Assembly: GCA_008477525.1 (NCBI GenBank)
Contig: SPDT01000005.1
Coordinates: forward strand, 1,612,001 to 1,676,000
Reading direction: 5' to 3'
Length of the DNA: 64,000 nucleotides
Source of the DNA: Hypomyces perniciosus
Taxonomy: Eukaryota; Ascomycota; Sordariomycetes; Hypocreales; Hypocreaceae
This document shows, one piece after another, positions 11,701 to 23,498 of this stretch. The notes under the pieces are model-generated. The model searched no databases. It saw only the letters and a program-made list of their open reading frames with translations, and was not told where the DNA came from. Made by a program: the position numbers and the translations under genes. Positions within the stretch are counted from its first letter, which is position 1. Each line of letters opens with the position of its first letter.

Positions 11701-12198
11701 GTTCCACACTTGACTACCTGGACCCACTTATTGTAGCGGTACGTACCTCTTTAACACTTGGCAACCTGCTGCCTCTCTGTATCACGTGACACAAATCTAT
11801 ATTTATTTACCCAAATAAAGAGATAGATAGCTACATACTATTCAGAGCGCTTTATTGGAAATGCCTTATATAATGATATATACCTATTTGTTGAAGTTGG
11901 TGTATTTAATACTGAAATATTTACTGTTGTTAAGGCTATATCAGGTGGTTACATACACTATTAAAGTGACTTTCTAGTACTCCGTACTTTATTTAATACT
12001 ATTCTTGCTATTGCTCTTTATATACTAGTAAAGTTGCCTTTATCCCTGTTAGAATCCCACTATTATTTCTTATTGGTTGATAATCCCTGCTATGTCCCCA
12101 CTACAAGTACACGCTAGTTAATAATACAGGGGGTAGAGTGTATCTCCTGAGGCCTTGATTTATTTATATTTTCAGTATCCATACTGGAGCTTACGAGT

Positions 12199-12267
12199 AG
12201 TACGAAGGTTAAGGTCAAATGAAAAGTCTAGCTTTATAACTGGCAATACCCCTGCTACACAGTATAA
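12199..12267. repeat. Left terminal inverted repeat of the MITE-like element
   Basis: It pairs with 12611-12678. Eighteen of the first nineteen bases match, and the segment gtcaaatgaaaag is identical in both arms. Confidence 0.8.
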
Positions 12268-12610
12268 CAGTATTTTCCCAATTAAAACTCTTACCTACTA
12301 AAATCAACTACCAAGCCTGCTAACAACGCATGCTCCCCTATAAATTGCCCTATAGTATATCCCCTTCAGCGGATATTTCAGTTCAAATCCGCTAAAAAGT
12401 AACTATATTCATTATTATCTTGCCAGTCGCTATCGCAACTGCTAGCTCTACTTACTGCTGCTATAGCCGCCTAAATTACTACAGGTTGCTTTACGTTTAG
12501 AATATATTTAATTCGCGATAAAGTGCATTATTTATGAAGCAGTTGTACTGCAAGTCTGATAAAGATTTGGCCCGATATTGGAAGGAAAATACTGTTTAGA
12601 AGATGTAAAT

Positions 12611-12678
12611 TAATACTGTGCGATAGGGGTATATTTGTTATAAACCTAGGCTTTTCATTTGACCTAAACCTTCGTACT
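12611..12678. repeat. Right terminal inverted repeat of the MITE-like element
   Basis: Inverted copy of 12199-12267 with scattered substitutions and a one- or two-base length difference after the ttataac block. Confidence 0.8.
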
Positions 12679-12976
12679 TATTAGGTATTAGTAGTCCTTA
12701 ATTTTAGGTAGTACTTAGTGGCTACTACCACTACTAGTACTAGTATGTATGTACTCGTAAACGCGATGTGTCTCAGAGCTACGGAGTACTACTACTGCTG
12801 GCAGCCAGCCCTCCTCGATCCCAGCGTAAATTGTCGTCTTTCTTAGAAATCTGGTTTATATTTCTCCACGATGCTACAATTTAACATGTTCTGTCGTCAC
12901 CATCTTTATCCGTGATGCTGAGTCTACCCAACCGCTAATCAGTCCTTCGTTTGTGTGCACCTCTGGAACCGCGACT

Positions 12977-15900
12977 ATGTCCTCCGATCCTCCTGACAAC
13001 CGCCAGACACAACCCCAACAATCAATACCTCTGCAAGATCTACTCTCATCGGACGGCTACGAACAGGGTGCCACTCGACAGCATCACGAGCCAACATCGA
13101 CAAGCACGGGACTAACTCTACCAGATGTGTCAACTTACTGGTACCCGTCATACAATCCGCCGTCTGACGATGGCGTCAATCCCGAATCACCAATAGACCC
13201 CACGGCTTTGCAGGCGGCTTTGCCGCCGGATATCCGACAGCCTTTGGCAGAGTCTCAGCATACCCCTCCTGATTCTTACCATCCTTTCGATGGGGAGTCA
13301 CACTACATTGAAGAGACGCCAAATCCGTATTATGCAGATTCCGATAGGGTTCCTCTCACAGCTGGGGCACAGCCGATATCCGGCTCCCTTACAGCACATG
13401 GTCATGACGCTCAACCGAGAGACAGCTTTCAGACCGTATCTGATATAGATAACAGTCCAGCTAAGGGTCCCGAAGCAAAGAATCTTGGGCCGAGTCTTGA
13501 ATTCGGTTATGGATCTAGTCATCACAGTTATGGGATGTCTCTTGCTCCCGATGAGTTCAGAATTCCGCGCTCCCGCTCCCCTTCAACATCTGGGGCACTT
13601 CATCGAGCAGGGTCGATTGTCAGAGCCATGTCCCAGCGGGTTGTCAATATTAGTGGAGAGAGTGAGGTGGCTGATCAACGAACTTCCCGCTACCGTTCTC
13701 GTTCTCCTCACGCCTCGGTGCACGATAGATCACGAAGCACCGCAACATCCATGCTAGTTGACACATCGTATCGCTCCCAACTTCCTGAATCGCCAACTGA
13801 GAAAACAGGGGAACAAGCGTATCTTGCCTCCGAAATTAGGTTGCCTTCACCCTCTCGCCCCTTAAATCCCCTCAAAGGGTCTTCTCTAGGGATTTTCTCA
13901 CCGGAAAGCCGAATCAGAGTCTGGATGTGCGATATTCTAGTTAATCCGTATACTGAGCCTCTAATCCTGATTCTCATTATCTCACAAGCCATTCTGCTTA
14001 CTGTGGAATCCTGGCCAGATGTTTTTTAGTAGTGGAAACGGACGTCCAGAACGATGGGGTAAAAGACCTATCGACTGGGCCATGCTTGGTCTTTTCATTG
14101 TTTTCACCTTAGAACTTATCGCTCGAGTCATCGTCTCAGGATTCATATTGAACGCTGAAGAGTACAGCACGATTGACCGCAAGAAAGGAATTCGCGCTGT
14201 TGTTGCAGATCAATACAAAGCTTTGTTTCAACCTCAGCGACAAAAATCCGTCAAGGGGAATCGCCAGGCTCAACCACAAGCTCCAGCCTTTGCTCGTTCG
14301 TTCACAACTATAATGCATGGGCAACAAGTACTACCAAAGACGCTTGAAGACCAGCAGCGCTTCCAACTAGCTCGCCGAGCCTTTCTACGTCATTCATTTA
14401 ATCGCCTGGACTTTGTTGCGGTTGTATCTTTCTGGATCGCCTTTGTACTGGGCATTACTGGGCTTGAAAGCCAGTATCGTCTTTACTTGTTCAAGATGCT
14501 CAGCTGTCTTCGTATCTTGAGGTTGCTAGCTCTCACCCATGGCACTGCGGTAAGTGACCCCGTGTTGTTTTTATTGCTTTTTGTTGAAATATATGGCTAA
14601 TGTATGGGGTACTTTAGATCATTTTAAGGAGCTTAAAAAAGGCCGCACCTCTGCTTGTCCGTGTTGCGTTTCTTATTAGCTTCTTCTGGTTGCTCTTTGC
14701 CATCATTGGTATACAAAGCTTCAAGTCAAGCCTAAGTCGCCAGTGCGTGTGGTTAGACCCTCTCGACCCCAAGAACCTCTCAGCCTCCTTCACCAATCAG
14801 AAGCAGTTTTGTGGTGGTTATTTAGATAATGAGACTGGCGCAACTCGACCATGGGTAAAGTTCAACACCCCTGGCTCATTGGAAGATCTCCAAAATGGGA
14901 CCGGCGATGGGAAAGGATATCTTTGCCCACGAGGCTCCATCTGTCTACAGCAAGGCAACCCCTATAACGGAACACTCAACTTCGACAATATTCTCCATTC
15001 GCTCGAGCTAGTGTTTGTCATCATGAGTGCTAATACATTCTCCGATCTCATGTACGACACCATGGGTTCGGATTATTTACAAGCTGCCCTGTTTTTTGGG
15101 GCCGGCATTATGATAATGATGCTCTGGTTAACCAACCTACTGATAGCCGTCATCACGTCGTCGTTTCAAGTAATGCGTGAGGAAAGCAAATCCAGCGCCT
15201 TCACAGTGGAACCGGAGCTGCCGCTGCAGCCTCCGCCGGACGAACGTGTACGGAAAACCTCGCTTATACAGCGACTGTATGATAAAAGCTTCGCCTTTTG
15301 GATCCTTGTTATTGCCTTTGCCTTGCTCAGCGCGGCATGCCGTAGCGCATCCATGTCGGATTCCAGAGAAAGATTTGTCGATGCTGCCGAAGTAGTCGCT
15401 TCAATTCTCCTCGATATTGAGATAACCATTCGATTCATGGCTAATTGGAGGAGATTCCATCGGAGCTGGCGAAACATTGTTGATCTGGGTTTAGCAATCA
15501 TCACATCCATCATCCTTGTCCCCCCCATTCGGAATTCTCGAGTGTATGCCTGGCTTACTGCCTTCCAAGTCCTTCGAGCTTATCGAGTTGTCTTGGCTAT
15601 TCCAGTTACTCGAAAACTCATACTTTTAGTTCTGGGTAGCGCAGCAGGTATTGGAAACCTCATGCTCTTTGTTTTCTTGATGACATTTCTGGTGGCAATT
15701 TTCGCTGCACAGCTTTTCAGGGGTCAAATACCTGTTTACGACGACGAGGGTGAACTCAACCGCGTCTCGTTCTATACCATCTTCAACTCATTTCTCGGAA
15801 TGTATCAGATACTATCCAGTGAGAACTGGACGGATATCCTATACTCAGTCACCTCATACACCACATCATTCAGAACTGCTTGGATCAACGCAATGTTTCT

Positions 15901-18900
15901 GATAGGATGGTTTATAATGTCGTTCTTCATCTTGATTAACATGTTTATTGCGGTTATTCAAGAGAATTTCGATGTATCTGAAGATGAGAAGCGTCTGGAA
16001 CAGGTCAAGGCGTTTCTACAGAGGAAAGAGCTTGGAAATACATCAAATAATCTTTCTCTCTCTACGATATTCAGTTTTGGCAGATCTCGTCGACGAAAGG
16101 ATCCTTTAGATTATGGCCCAGCAATGATGGAGATGCTTCTCAAAGATGCTGTAGTACAGGAGTTTCTGGATGATGACCCCACAGACCCCCTTCGAGGTAC
16201 TACAGGTCGGAGGGGTGTCCCACATAGGAGTACGACAAACCTTATGAGTGATGGCAAACCAGGCTTGCTCTCAAAGATTTGGGACAAGGTATTGCACCTA
16301 ATTGGCAAGAATGAACCGAATCCTTTCTATTCAAACATTCGATTTGACGGTTCAAATGACACCTCGGACCCTCGCCAAATGGCCCGACAGGCGGTGTCAG
16401 CAACTTCAGCTCGCCGAAAAGCCCAGCGGGAATATCTCGCTCGGCATCCGAGATATAACACCTCTCTGCATCTATTCCCCCCTCAAAGCAGGATCCGGCG
16501 TTTCTGCCAATCACTCGTTGGCCCAGCAAGAGGTCTTGAGAGGTTCGATGGGGTGGAGCCCAACAGGCTAGCTTGGTATTCAATGTCCACCTTCGTCTAC
16601 GCCGCCGTTGTGGCCATGGTGGTGATAGCATGTGTGACGACACCCTTGTATCAGAAGGAGTATCGGGAGCAACATCCTTTCAGCCCGACGAACTGGTATG
16701 TCTGGACAGATATGGCCTTTGCCGTGGTGTTCACCATTGAGGCCATGATCAAGGTGATTGCAGACGGCCTCGTGTGGACGCCAAATGCATATCTACGCAG
16801 CTCATGGGGTATTATTGATTCCATTGTGCTGATAACCCTCTGGATCAATGTCGTTACTCTACTAATCAACGATGGTGCCATATCGAGAGCGGTGGGTGCT
16901 TTCAAAGCGCTCCGGGCTCTTCGCCTTTTGAATTTCAGCGACAGCGCAAGGGATACGTTCCACTCGCTAATCATTGTTGGCTGGTGGAAGCTTTTGGGAG
17001 TAAGCAAAATATCTCCCCCTTCTCTTCTCTATTTCCTTGGCGGCTAGCTGGACAGAAACACTAACAAGTCATCAGGCTGCATTCGTGTCAATCTCACTCT
17101 TGATACCATTTGCCATCTACGGACTAAATTTATTCAGCGGCCTAATGGTAGCATGCAATGATTCTGGTGACGCCTCTACGCTGAATGGATGTTTTGGCGA
17201 GTTCAACAGTACACCATATAGTGAAGATTGGCCTATGTTGGCACCGAGAGTCGCATCAAATCCATACTTTAGCTTTGATGATTTTGGATCGTCACTCTTC
17301 ACACTTTTCCAGATTGTCAGTCAGGAAGGATGGATAGATGTTTCCTTTGCAGCCCAGGCCATTACAGGCCGAGGCATGCAGCCGCAAGATCTCGCCTCTC
17401 AGGGCAACGCTATGTTCTTCGTCGCATTTAACCTGTTGGCAACCGTGTTCATCCTCACTCTTTTTATTTCGGTCTTCATGCGGAATTATACGGAGCAGAC
17501 TGGTGTCGCTTTTCTCACAGCCGAACAACGATCGTGGCTCGAGTTGCGCAAGCTTCTACGCCATATTTCGCCATCCAAAAGCTCATACGATGATTCTGAA
17601 AAGCCATGGAAAAAATGGTGCCACAAAAGAGCGATTGAGAAACGGGGCAAGTGGTATCTAGCCGTCACAGTGGCGCTGGTTCTACACCTGCTCTTGCTTG
17701 TCGTGGAATACAGTGATGAGCCAGCCTGGTGGACAATGGCACGGGAATACCTCTTCTTAGCCTTCATTCTCGTATATATCACCAACATTACCATCCGAAT
17801 CATAGGTTTGGGCTGGACCCGTTTTCGGCGAAGCTCCTGGGACCTTTATTCGTTGGTATCTGTGTCTGGCGCTTTTGTAGCCACCCTTGCACTCTTGATT
17901 GCAGACACGAAGGCAGACACATACGTGCAGCTCCACAAGATTTTCCTTGTCGCCCTTGTCCTTCTCTTGATTCCACGTAACGATGCGTTGGATCAACTCT
18001 TTAAGACAGCCGCCGCAAGTCTGACAGTCATAGGTAACTTGCTGGCGACGTGGCTCGTCTTCTTTCTCGTCTTTTCCATTGCCATGACCCAGGCATTCAG
18101 TTTAACCCGCTTTGGGGGAGAAGAGGCGAGCGATCTCAACTTCCGAACGGTTCCGAAGGCCCTCATATTACTGTTCCGGATGAGTTTAGGTGAAGGGTGG
18201 AATCAAATCATGGAAGACTACGCCAGAATTGAGCCCCCGCTTTGTGTGGATAACGACAGCTTCTTCGACAGCGACTGCGGCAGTAAGCCCTGGGCCAGAT
18301 TCCTGTTTGTTGCCTGGAACATTGTTAGTATGTATATTTTTGTGAACCTTTTTGTGTCGCTCATTTATGAGAGCTTCAGCTACGTTTACCAACGCTCAAG
18401 TGGCATGGCCGCTGTCGACCGGGATGAGATTCGAAGATTCAAGGAAGCCTGGCGAAGCGTGGACCCTGCAGGCACTGGTTACATCACCAAGGAAGCCTTT
18501 CCACGACTTTTGGGCGAGTTATCGGGTGTGTTTCAGATGCGGATTTATGAGGCAGAGGACTCAGTTCGGCAAATACTCGAGGATGTGCGTGGTGATATCA
18601 AGATGTCACGCCATGCTTCAATTGTCTCTATAAACGCGCTCGAGGAGGTGGACATTCGGAAACTGAACCAAAGATTGGCCCGCATTGATGTGAGAAAGAT
18701 CCGCGAACGGCGCAATCGCTTCAACATTTTCTATGAGGAGGTTCTGGTTGGCGCAGATCCAGACAAGGGTATCTCTTTCACGGATGTTTTGATGATTCTA
18801 GCCCACTACAACATCATCAATGATAGCAAAAGCCTTAAGTAAGTCCAGCCGCTACCTCTACTCTGTCATTAGTAGCATAACTAACTCTCACCAGGTTGGA

Positions 18901-19567
18901 GGAATTTTTGAGGCGGCGAGCGCGACTACAACGTGTCGACGAAGAGATCCGGCGACGAATTGTACAGGGGTTTTTCGACACCTTGTAGGTGGTTTGCTCA
19001 GATTCCAAGCCTGGAGAAGGAAGTGAGAGACAGAAGAAGGACTAACAAGATGAATGTAGGTATTGGTCGAGGAAATTCAAGCAGCACATGGAGCGAAAAC
19101 GCACTTCGCGGATGTCCGCGATTCCGCGACTGACAGTGCCTGAAATTCTGGTTGACGACGAAGGGGAGAACCCCAGCCATGTGGCGGCAGATCAACCATT
19201 TTCAAATGTGACAGCGGCGAGGGTGCAACACTCTAACGCCAATCAAGTTGCCGAGCCGAGAAGATCAGCTTGGTCCTCAGACATGAGAGTGCATGACACG
19301 ACGCAAAATCACCCACTTGGCTTGCCTCGTTCGTCGCTGTCAGAAAGCCATCAACTTGGCGCATCTTCTGCTTTTAGCTTCGAACTCTACGAGCCAGAGG
19401 CCCAGGCGATGGGTCTGGGGGGGATCACAAACGACTCTGGGGGCAGTGTCAGTGTGACACCAGCCCAAGACATGTTGGATGACTCGGTGTGGGTAGAGAG
19501 CATTCGGCGGAGTACAACGCGTCGAGGATCGGACAGGAGCTCCTATCAATACGGGGATTTAAGCTAA
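12977..19567 (+). CDS. CCH1: CCH1-like voltage-gated calcium channel alpha subunit (with a one-base frameshift)
   Basis: Four-repeat cation channel of the plasma membrane, the fungal high-affinity calcium uptake channel that acts with Mid1. Five coding segments: 12977-14549, 14618-16999, 17076-18838, 18895-18984 and 19060-19567. All four introns have GT donors, and ctaac branch points are visible in three. The expected product is about 2104 residues. It has a disordered Ser/Pro-rich N-terminus (about 310 residues) and four six-helix repeats. The pore segments are MSANTFSDL (I), SSENWTDIL (II), SQEGWIDV (III) and LGEGWNQI (IV). An EF-hand-like stretch WRSVDPAGTGYITKEAF lies near residue 1775. 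The summed coding length is 6316 nt, exactly one too many. The frame breaks at the T6 run at 14022-14027; with five T it would read on through conserved sequence. Confidence 0.93.
14022..14027 (+). other. CCH1: Apparent +1 frameshift in a T6 homopolymer of CCH1
   Basis: Upstream frame reads through ESWPDVF and hits TAG. The frame shifted by one base continues SSGNGRPERWGKRPIDWAM, the expected channel sequence. No GT..AG intron of plausible size could absorb one base here without deleting the conserved S1 helix. It is either a base-calling or assembly error or a true inactivating mutation. Confidence 0.85.
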
Positions 19568-20541
19568 GTCTTCCGTGCCAACATGTGCGGGGTTTGATAG
19601 TAGGGCAATGCACCGGGTGCGTGTGTAAAGTATTACCCAAGGTCCATAGGAGATGGGTATCTTGGCATTAACAGGTTGCGATCTAGCGTGGCGTTGCAGG
19701 AAGCGAGTTGGAGCCGTTTCCCGGCTGTACAAACGGATGGATATTGTGCATTTGATGATTAGATTTGCAGTACTAGTACTACCTACTTCGTACTTCTACA
19801 AAGTATTTCGTACTGCTACTACTTCTAGTGCTAGCGAAGGGACGACGAGCACCTTCGATCTTAAGATTAGGTGTTGCAAGGAGACCAGGGTTCATTGTCA
19901 CAGGAGTTGCTTGTGAGGGTTTCAGGCTCTCCCATGGCTGTTGCAGAGAGTAGCTCCCTGAAACAACGGTGCGGCCGCCGTGGCCACATGCAGACAGACC
20001 CCTGCCAACCTGCTCAAGTCTAAGACCACTCCGTAGGGAGGACTCCTATATTATCCGATGTCCAAAATTCCCGTCCCCATATATCTCGGGGGCATAAAGA
20101 CACTTAATATCGCTGCTTTCTCATTGAAACCTGGCACCTTGCATTTCGCATTTCTGCTCCTGGTCGTGGCTTTCCTTCTACTTCTTATGTGCTGGTTGCT
20201 GTTTATGTAAACACATTTCGTATTTATTTGTTGATTTATATCTTATTTATTCGTTAGCCTCCATCCTGTGAGAACGAACCGAATCGAAATCGGCTGCAGG
20301 ACAGGTGCGAATTCATTCAACATCGACCTCCTTTACATTGGGAGAGCAATCGCCCTTTCTTCCTTCTATATTACCATCGTTCACCACATTCTTTGTCTCC
20401 TACATCCAGGGGCTGCGCCCTGCCTACTTCATCAACCTACAATTCGTTTTGTTTGCTGGTCAACGAACGACAAGTTTGAGAGTTACGCCACTTGTCACTT
20501 CGAGTAGGAGTACGAAGTACTTCTATCGAAATACGACAACT
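19568..20541. other. Spacer downstream of CCH1
   Basis: About 1 kb with no supported gene. It has a short-palindrome cluster at 19770-19828 (tactagtactac, ctacttcgtactt). The right half is probably promoter and leader of the small gene at 20542, and includes a tacgaagtacttc motif at 20511-20523. Confidence 0.5.
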
Positions 20542-20835
20542 ATGCAAGGATCGCGCTTCCAGAACCTTACAGCCCGTCTCTCGTCCTCGAGCATGCGCAA
20601 TTTATCGCGAGCTCGCCGATCTATATCGTCCTCGTCACGAAACTCGTCATACTCGGCCAACTCAACGCTTTCTTCTACAGAAATCGCCATCAACAGCATC
20701 GTATTTCGGCAGCCTTCGGTCATGGGCCTCGAGGAGGAGCGCAGGAAATTCCCCTGCGAGCTCAATATCCTTGAACCCCGTCCACTTGTTTATTGGGGCA
20801 GCATGGAAGAGAGAATGGAATGTGCGAAAATCTAG
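20542..20835 (+). CDS. Small Ser/Arg-rich hypothetical protein (97 residues)
   Basis: Single open frame from ATG at 20542. The N-terminal half is Ser/Arg-rich low complexity (SSSSMRNLSRARRSISSSSR). The C-terminal part looks globular and constrained, with GLEEERRKFPCELNILEPRP followed by VYWGSMEERM. That tail has the look of a small conserved mould protein, but I cannot name a family. No membrane segment or signal peptide is evident. The ATG was chosen because the longer upstream extension in this frame is low-complexity leader-like sequence. It could be a spurious frame; the ordered C-terminus is the main argument for it. Confidence 0.5.
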   Translation: MQGSRFQNLTARLSSSSMRNLSRARRSISSSSRNSSYSANSTLSSTEIAINSIVFRQPSVMGLEEERRKFPCELNILEPRPLVYWGSMEERMECAKI

Positions 20836-21474
20836 TCGCGCGTACATATGAATTGGCACCAGCCCAGCAGCGAAACAAGGGCCCGAGACTTCTACTTGCC
20901 AACATAATTGAATGCCGAATTTGTATAGACGGCATGACCACTTCGTCACTGCTCTGGCCATCTCTAACCTAAGCGTCAAGACAATTCATACAGGAATCGC
21001 AAGATGGGTTTCGGAATTTGGGGCGTAACGGAGGTCTTTTCTGTCCCCTTTAGTATTATCATTAGTATTATCATCAGGACTCTCCGTTTGCTTCCTACTG
21101 GAGGAATTTCGTCCCTTCCTGAGACGCATTATTATCGCACTAACAATGCTGAGGAGAGTGAGAAGGCATGCCGCAAATGAATATCTGCCCGGGTCTGTGG
21201 CATCCTTTCAGAGATAGATCTAGCAGAATTTGCTCGATTACTCTGCATATGTCCGCGGTGAGATGAGACTTCACCTTTATCCCCGTGTTTGAGCTTTCAG
21301 CATTTTTGCACTCTTGTATTTTTGCCTTTCCGTTGTATAACTGGATTGGTTCTCTATGCGTCTCTAACCTACCTATATTCCTCTTACCCAAAGCCGACAT
21401 ATTGACCCATAAGAAAATCCATACAAAATAGCAAGCCCACTCTTTTTTTCCCCAACATGTAGACCCCGAATTTT
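20836..21474. other. Spacer between the small gene and HIS1 (convergent 3' ends)
   Basis: No supported gene. It contains a short attatcattagtattatcat direct repeat near 21053-21072 and is probably 3' untranslated sequence of the two converging genes. Confidence 0.45.
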
Positions 21475-22725
21475 CTATCGAGTGTTGTGGATGTCAAGCA
21501 CAAGGATATCCTGAGCTCCGACTCGTGTCAAGTCATCCATAACCAGTGCGATCTTCTTCTTCTCCACCATGGAGCTCACCGCGACCCAGCCGTCGGCATC
21601 TAGCGATGTGATTGTAGGTGCACGCTTACCCGGGGTGATCTTAGTTGCATCACCTAGCCGGTTTCGTTCGACATTATACTGGCAGAGAACGTAACGCTGA
21701 GCAGTGATGACGCCGCGGATTCGGGACGCAATAAGGTCAACCATGTCGGGGTTGGATGGCGAGCGCGACTTGATGAGAACAGCTGTCGACTCAACTACAG
21801 TGTCAATTGCCTTTAAACCAGCTGCCCTCATAGTTTCGCCCGATTCTAAGCATGACGTTAGTATCCACGAACTGGTCGTTTCAACGAATGAGGCACAGGA
21901 AATGAATGGCGGTGGCTTATCAAATCGCAAGTCCCTTGTAGTACATGAGTATTCTTTAGAAAAAGGAGTAACTTACCAACAAGATCGACAATACCATCGG
22001 CAACCCCCAGGGCACAGGCTGCCTCAACGCTGCCGCTCAGTTCGACAATCTTGGTCTGAAGTTTCTTTGACGACTGTGGTGCAGCATCTGACGAGCCAGT
22101 GTCGCTCTCCGCTTCCAGCCTGGCAAAGTATTCCGCAGTAAGGTTGACAAAGCTGGTGCCTATGGTTCGACCAATAAGGTCCCGGCTGTGGATGTACTTG
22201 CCCTTCTCTGGAACTTGAACCTGGAGCCGACAAGCTCCGAACTCCAGCTCCATGACCACTTCGCTACCAGAAACCGAGGTATTCGGGTGCTCGGTGGCCG
22301 CAGAGCGGACAGCAGCCTCATATTCCTGGACCTGATCCCAGCCAGTAATGCCCAGGTCAACTCGGCCCTGGCCAACAAAGGTAGGGATATCGGCGGCAGG
22401 GAGGAAGATCAGAGCTATGGGGAGATTCTTGACAAGCGCAATATCAAGGCGGTTTTCTCGCCTAAACTGAATATCTGCGCCCTCAAGGAGATTCAACGCA
22501 GCCTGATTCAAACGACCCTCTGGTGAATCAGACTCGGTCAGCGCAAGATGGAACGGGGAACGACAATTGACTTCAGCTAAGTAACTCACTCTTTGGGACC
22601 GCAAAGAGCAGTCGGCCTTCGAGGCTTTTGCACAAGACTTAGCTACATTCCACGGAAAGCCATGCCCATCATGAAGTTCTATGGCCAAGCATACGAGGGC
22701 AAACTAACCTGTTCACCAGATCCAT
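21475..22725 (-). CDS. HIS1: ATP phosphoribosyltransferase (histidine biosynthesis, step 1)
   Basis: Catalyses ATP + PRPP to phosphoribosyl-ATP, the first and feedback-controlled step of histidine synthesis, in the cytosol. Four exons: 22725-22709 (17 nt), 22624-22590 (35 nt), 22519-21977 and 21845-21475. Spliced, they encode about 321 residues, starting MDLVNSLEGRLLFAVPKKGR. Recognisable family blocks are FVGQGRVDLGITGWDQVQEY, GRTIGTSFVNLTAEYFA and the phosphate-binding ELSGSVEAACALGVADGIVD. The C-terminal part (ITSLDADGWVAVSSMVEKK) is the regulatory ACT-like domain of the long-form enzyme. The very small first two exons were placed by matching the expected N-terminus and by phase, and donors gttagt and gtgagt support them. 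The gene is divergent from velB across 773 bp. Confidence 0.93.
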
Positions 22726-23498
22726 TTCAAGAGCACCGACGGGCAGTGAAATGAGGTTCTGAATTTTGCGTATAGCTGTGTTTAGAGAAGAAGTTCTTGT
22801 TTTGGTGCTTCAATTGGTAGTGTGTGAGAAAGAGGATATACTATGGGAGAGTTCCTGGTTCATCCAGTCATAGAGGTAATAATATGAGTATTATTAGGAG
22901 GAATCTAACTTGAGATGAGCTCCGACCGCGGGGGGCAGCTGATTCATGGTCAAGCCACATTTTGGTGGGGTGCACTTCGTGTATGCGTGGCTGGTGCCAA
23001 TTGCAGCATCTGCATTCCACATCAGCCAACGTACGAAGTAGATCCCCTGATAAATGCATATCGGTAAGGTACCTGTACTCCGTAAGGAGTACTACATACT
23101 ACTACTAAGAGCAGGTAGCTGCGATATCGATACCTCTAGATTAGCAGACTACCTATAGGTATCTCTGCAATATATGTATTATTGCGTGCACCATGACCAA
23201 GACCATAGACCCCTACTAATTAATCGATCTGCGACCACTTCGTGAAAAAGGAATCATAGTGCCCGCTAATACTAGGTAATCACGGCTGGGGGCAGCGCCC
23301 CCTACGAGATCAGAAGTACTCTATATAAGCCTAGCGCTTCCACTGCCTTAGCTCGTCGTTATCGTCGGACCTTGTAATACCTCAGCTGAACGACGAACTG
23401 ACCTGCTCGACATGCTTACACCTTGACTGCCCGCCGCTGCGTCCGTCCACGACAGACCCTTGACAAACCAGGTCTGGTGTTCTCTTCTCTGAACCACC
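22726..23498. other. Divergent promoter region between HIS1 and velB
   Basis: 773 bp with no gene. Short palindromic words (cgtacgaagtag, actccgtaaggagtacta) lie at 23029-23107. A tatataag box at 23323-23330 lies about 170 bp before the velB start and may be a TATA element. I did not see a clear general-control TGACTCA site. Confidence 0.5.

Larger units (their letters stand above)
12199..12678. mobile_element. MITE-like non-autonomous element with about 68-bp terminal inverted repeats
   Basis: Positions 12199-12267 and the reverse complement of 12678-12611 match at about 80% or better. The matching includes an identical AGTACGAAGGTT-type end, an identical ggtcaaatgaaaag core, and further shared acccct and cacagtat blocks. 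The interior (about 340 nt) is AT-rich and has no coding capacity. It contains an internal hairpin around agcggat...atccgct (12368-12393). Both ends can be read as TA followed by CGAAGG, which fits TA target duplication as in Tc1/mariner-type MITEs. The target-site duplication cannot be proven, because the outer bases also fit other readings. Confidence 0.7.
11291..12976. other. AT-rich gene-free divergent spacer between the PHD gene and CCH1
   Basis: About 1.7 kb without a supported reading frame. Both flanking genes start from it, so it holds two promoters at its edges. Its middle (11.7-12.7 kb) is distinctly AT-rich compared with the genes. It is crowded with tacta/tagta and tacgaagta-type short palindromes, densest at 11403-11700 and 12690-12795. 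A MITE-like element occupies 12199-12678. Confidence 0.7.

Noticed and set aside
12366..12395. tRNA-like T-arm (agttcaaatccgct) within the MITE-like element
   Set aside because: Only a single hairpin can be drawn; there are no D, anticodon or acceptor stems.
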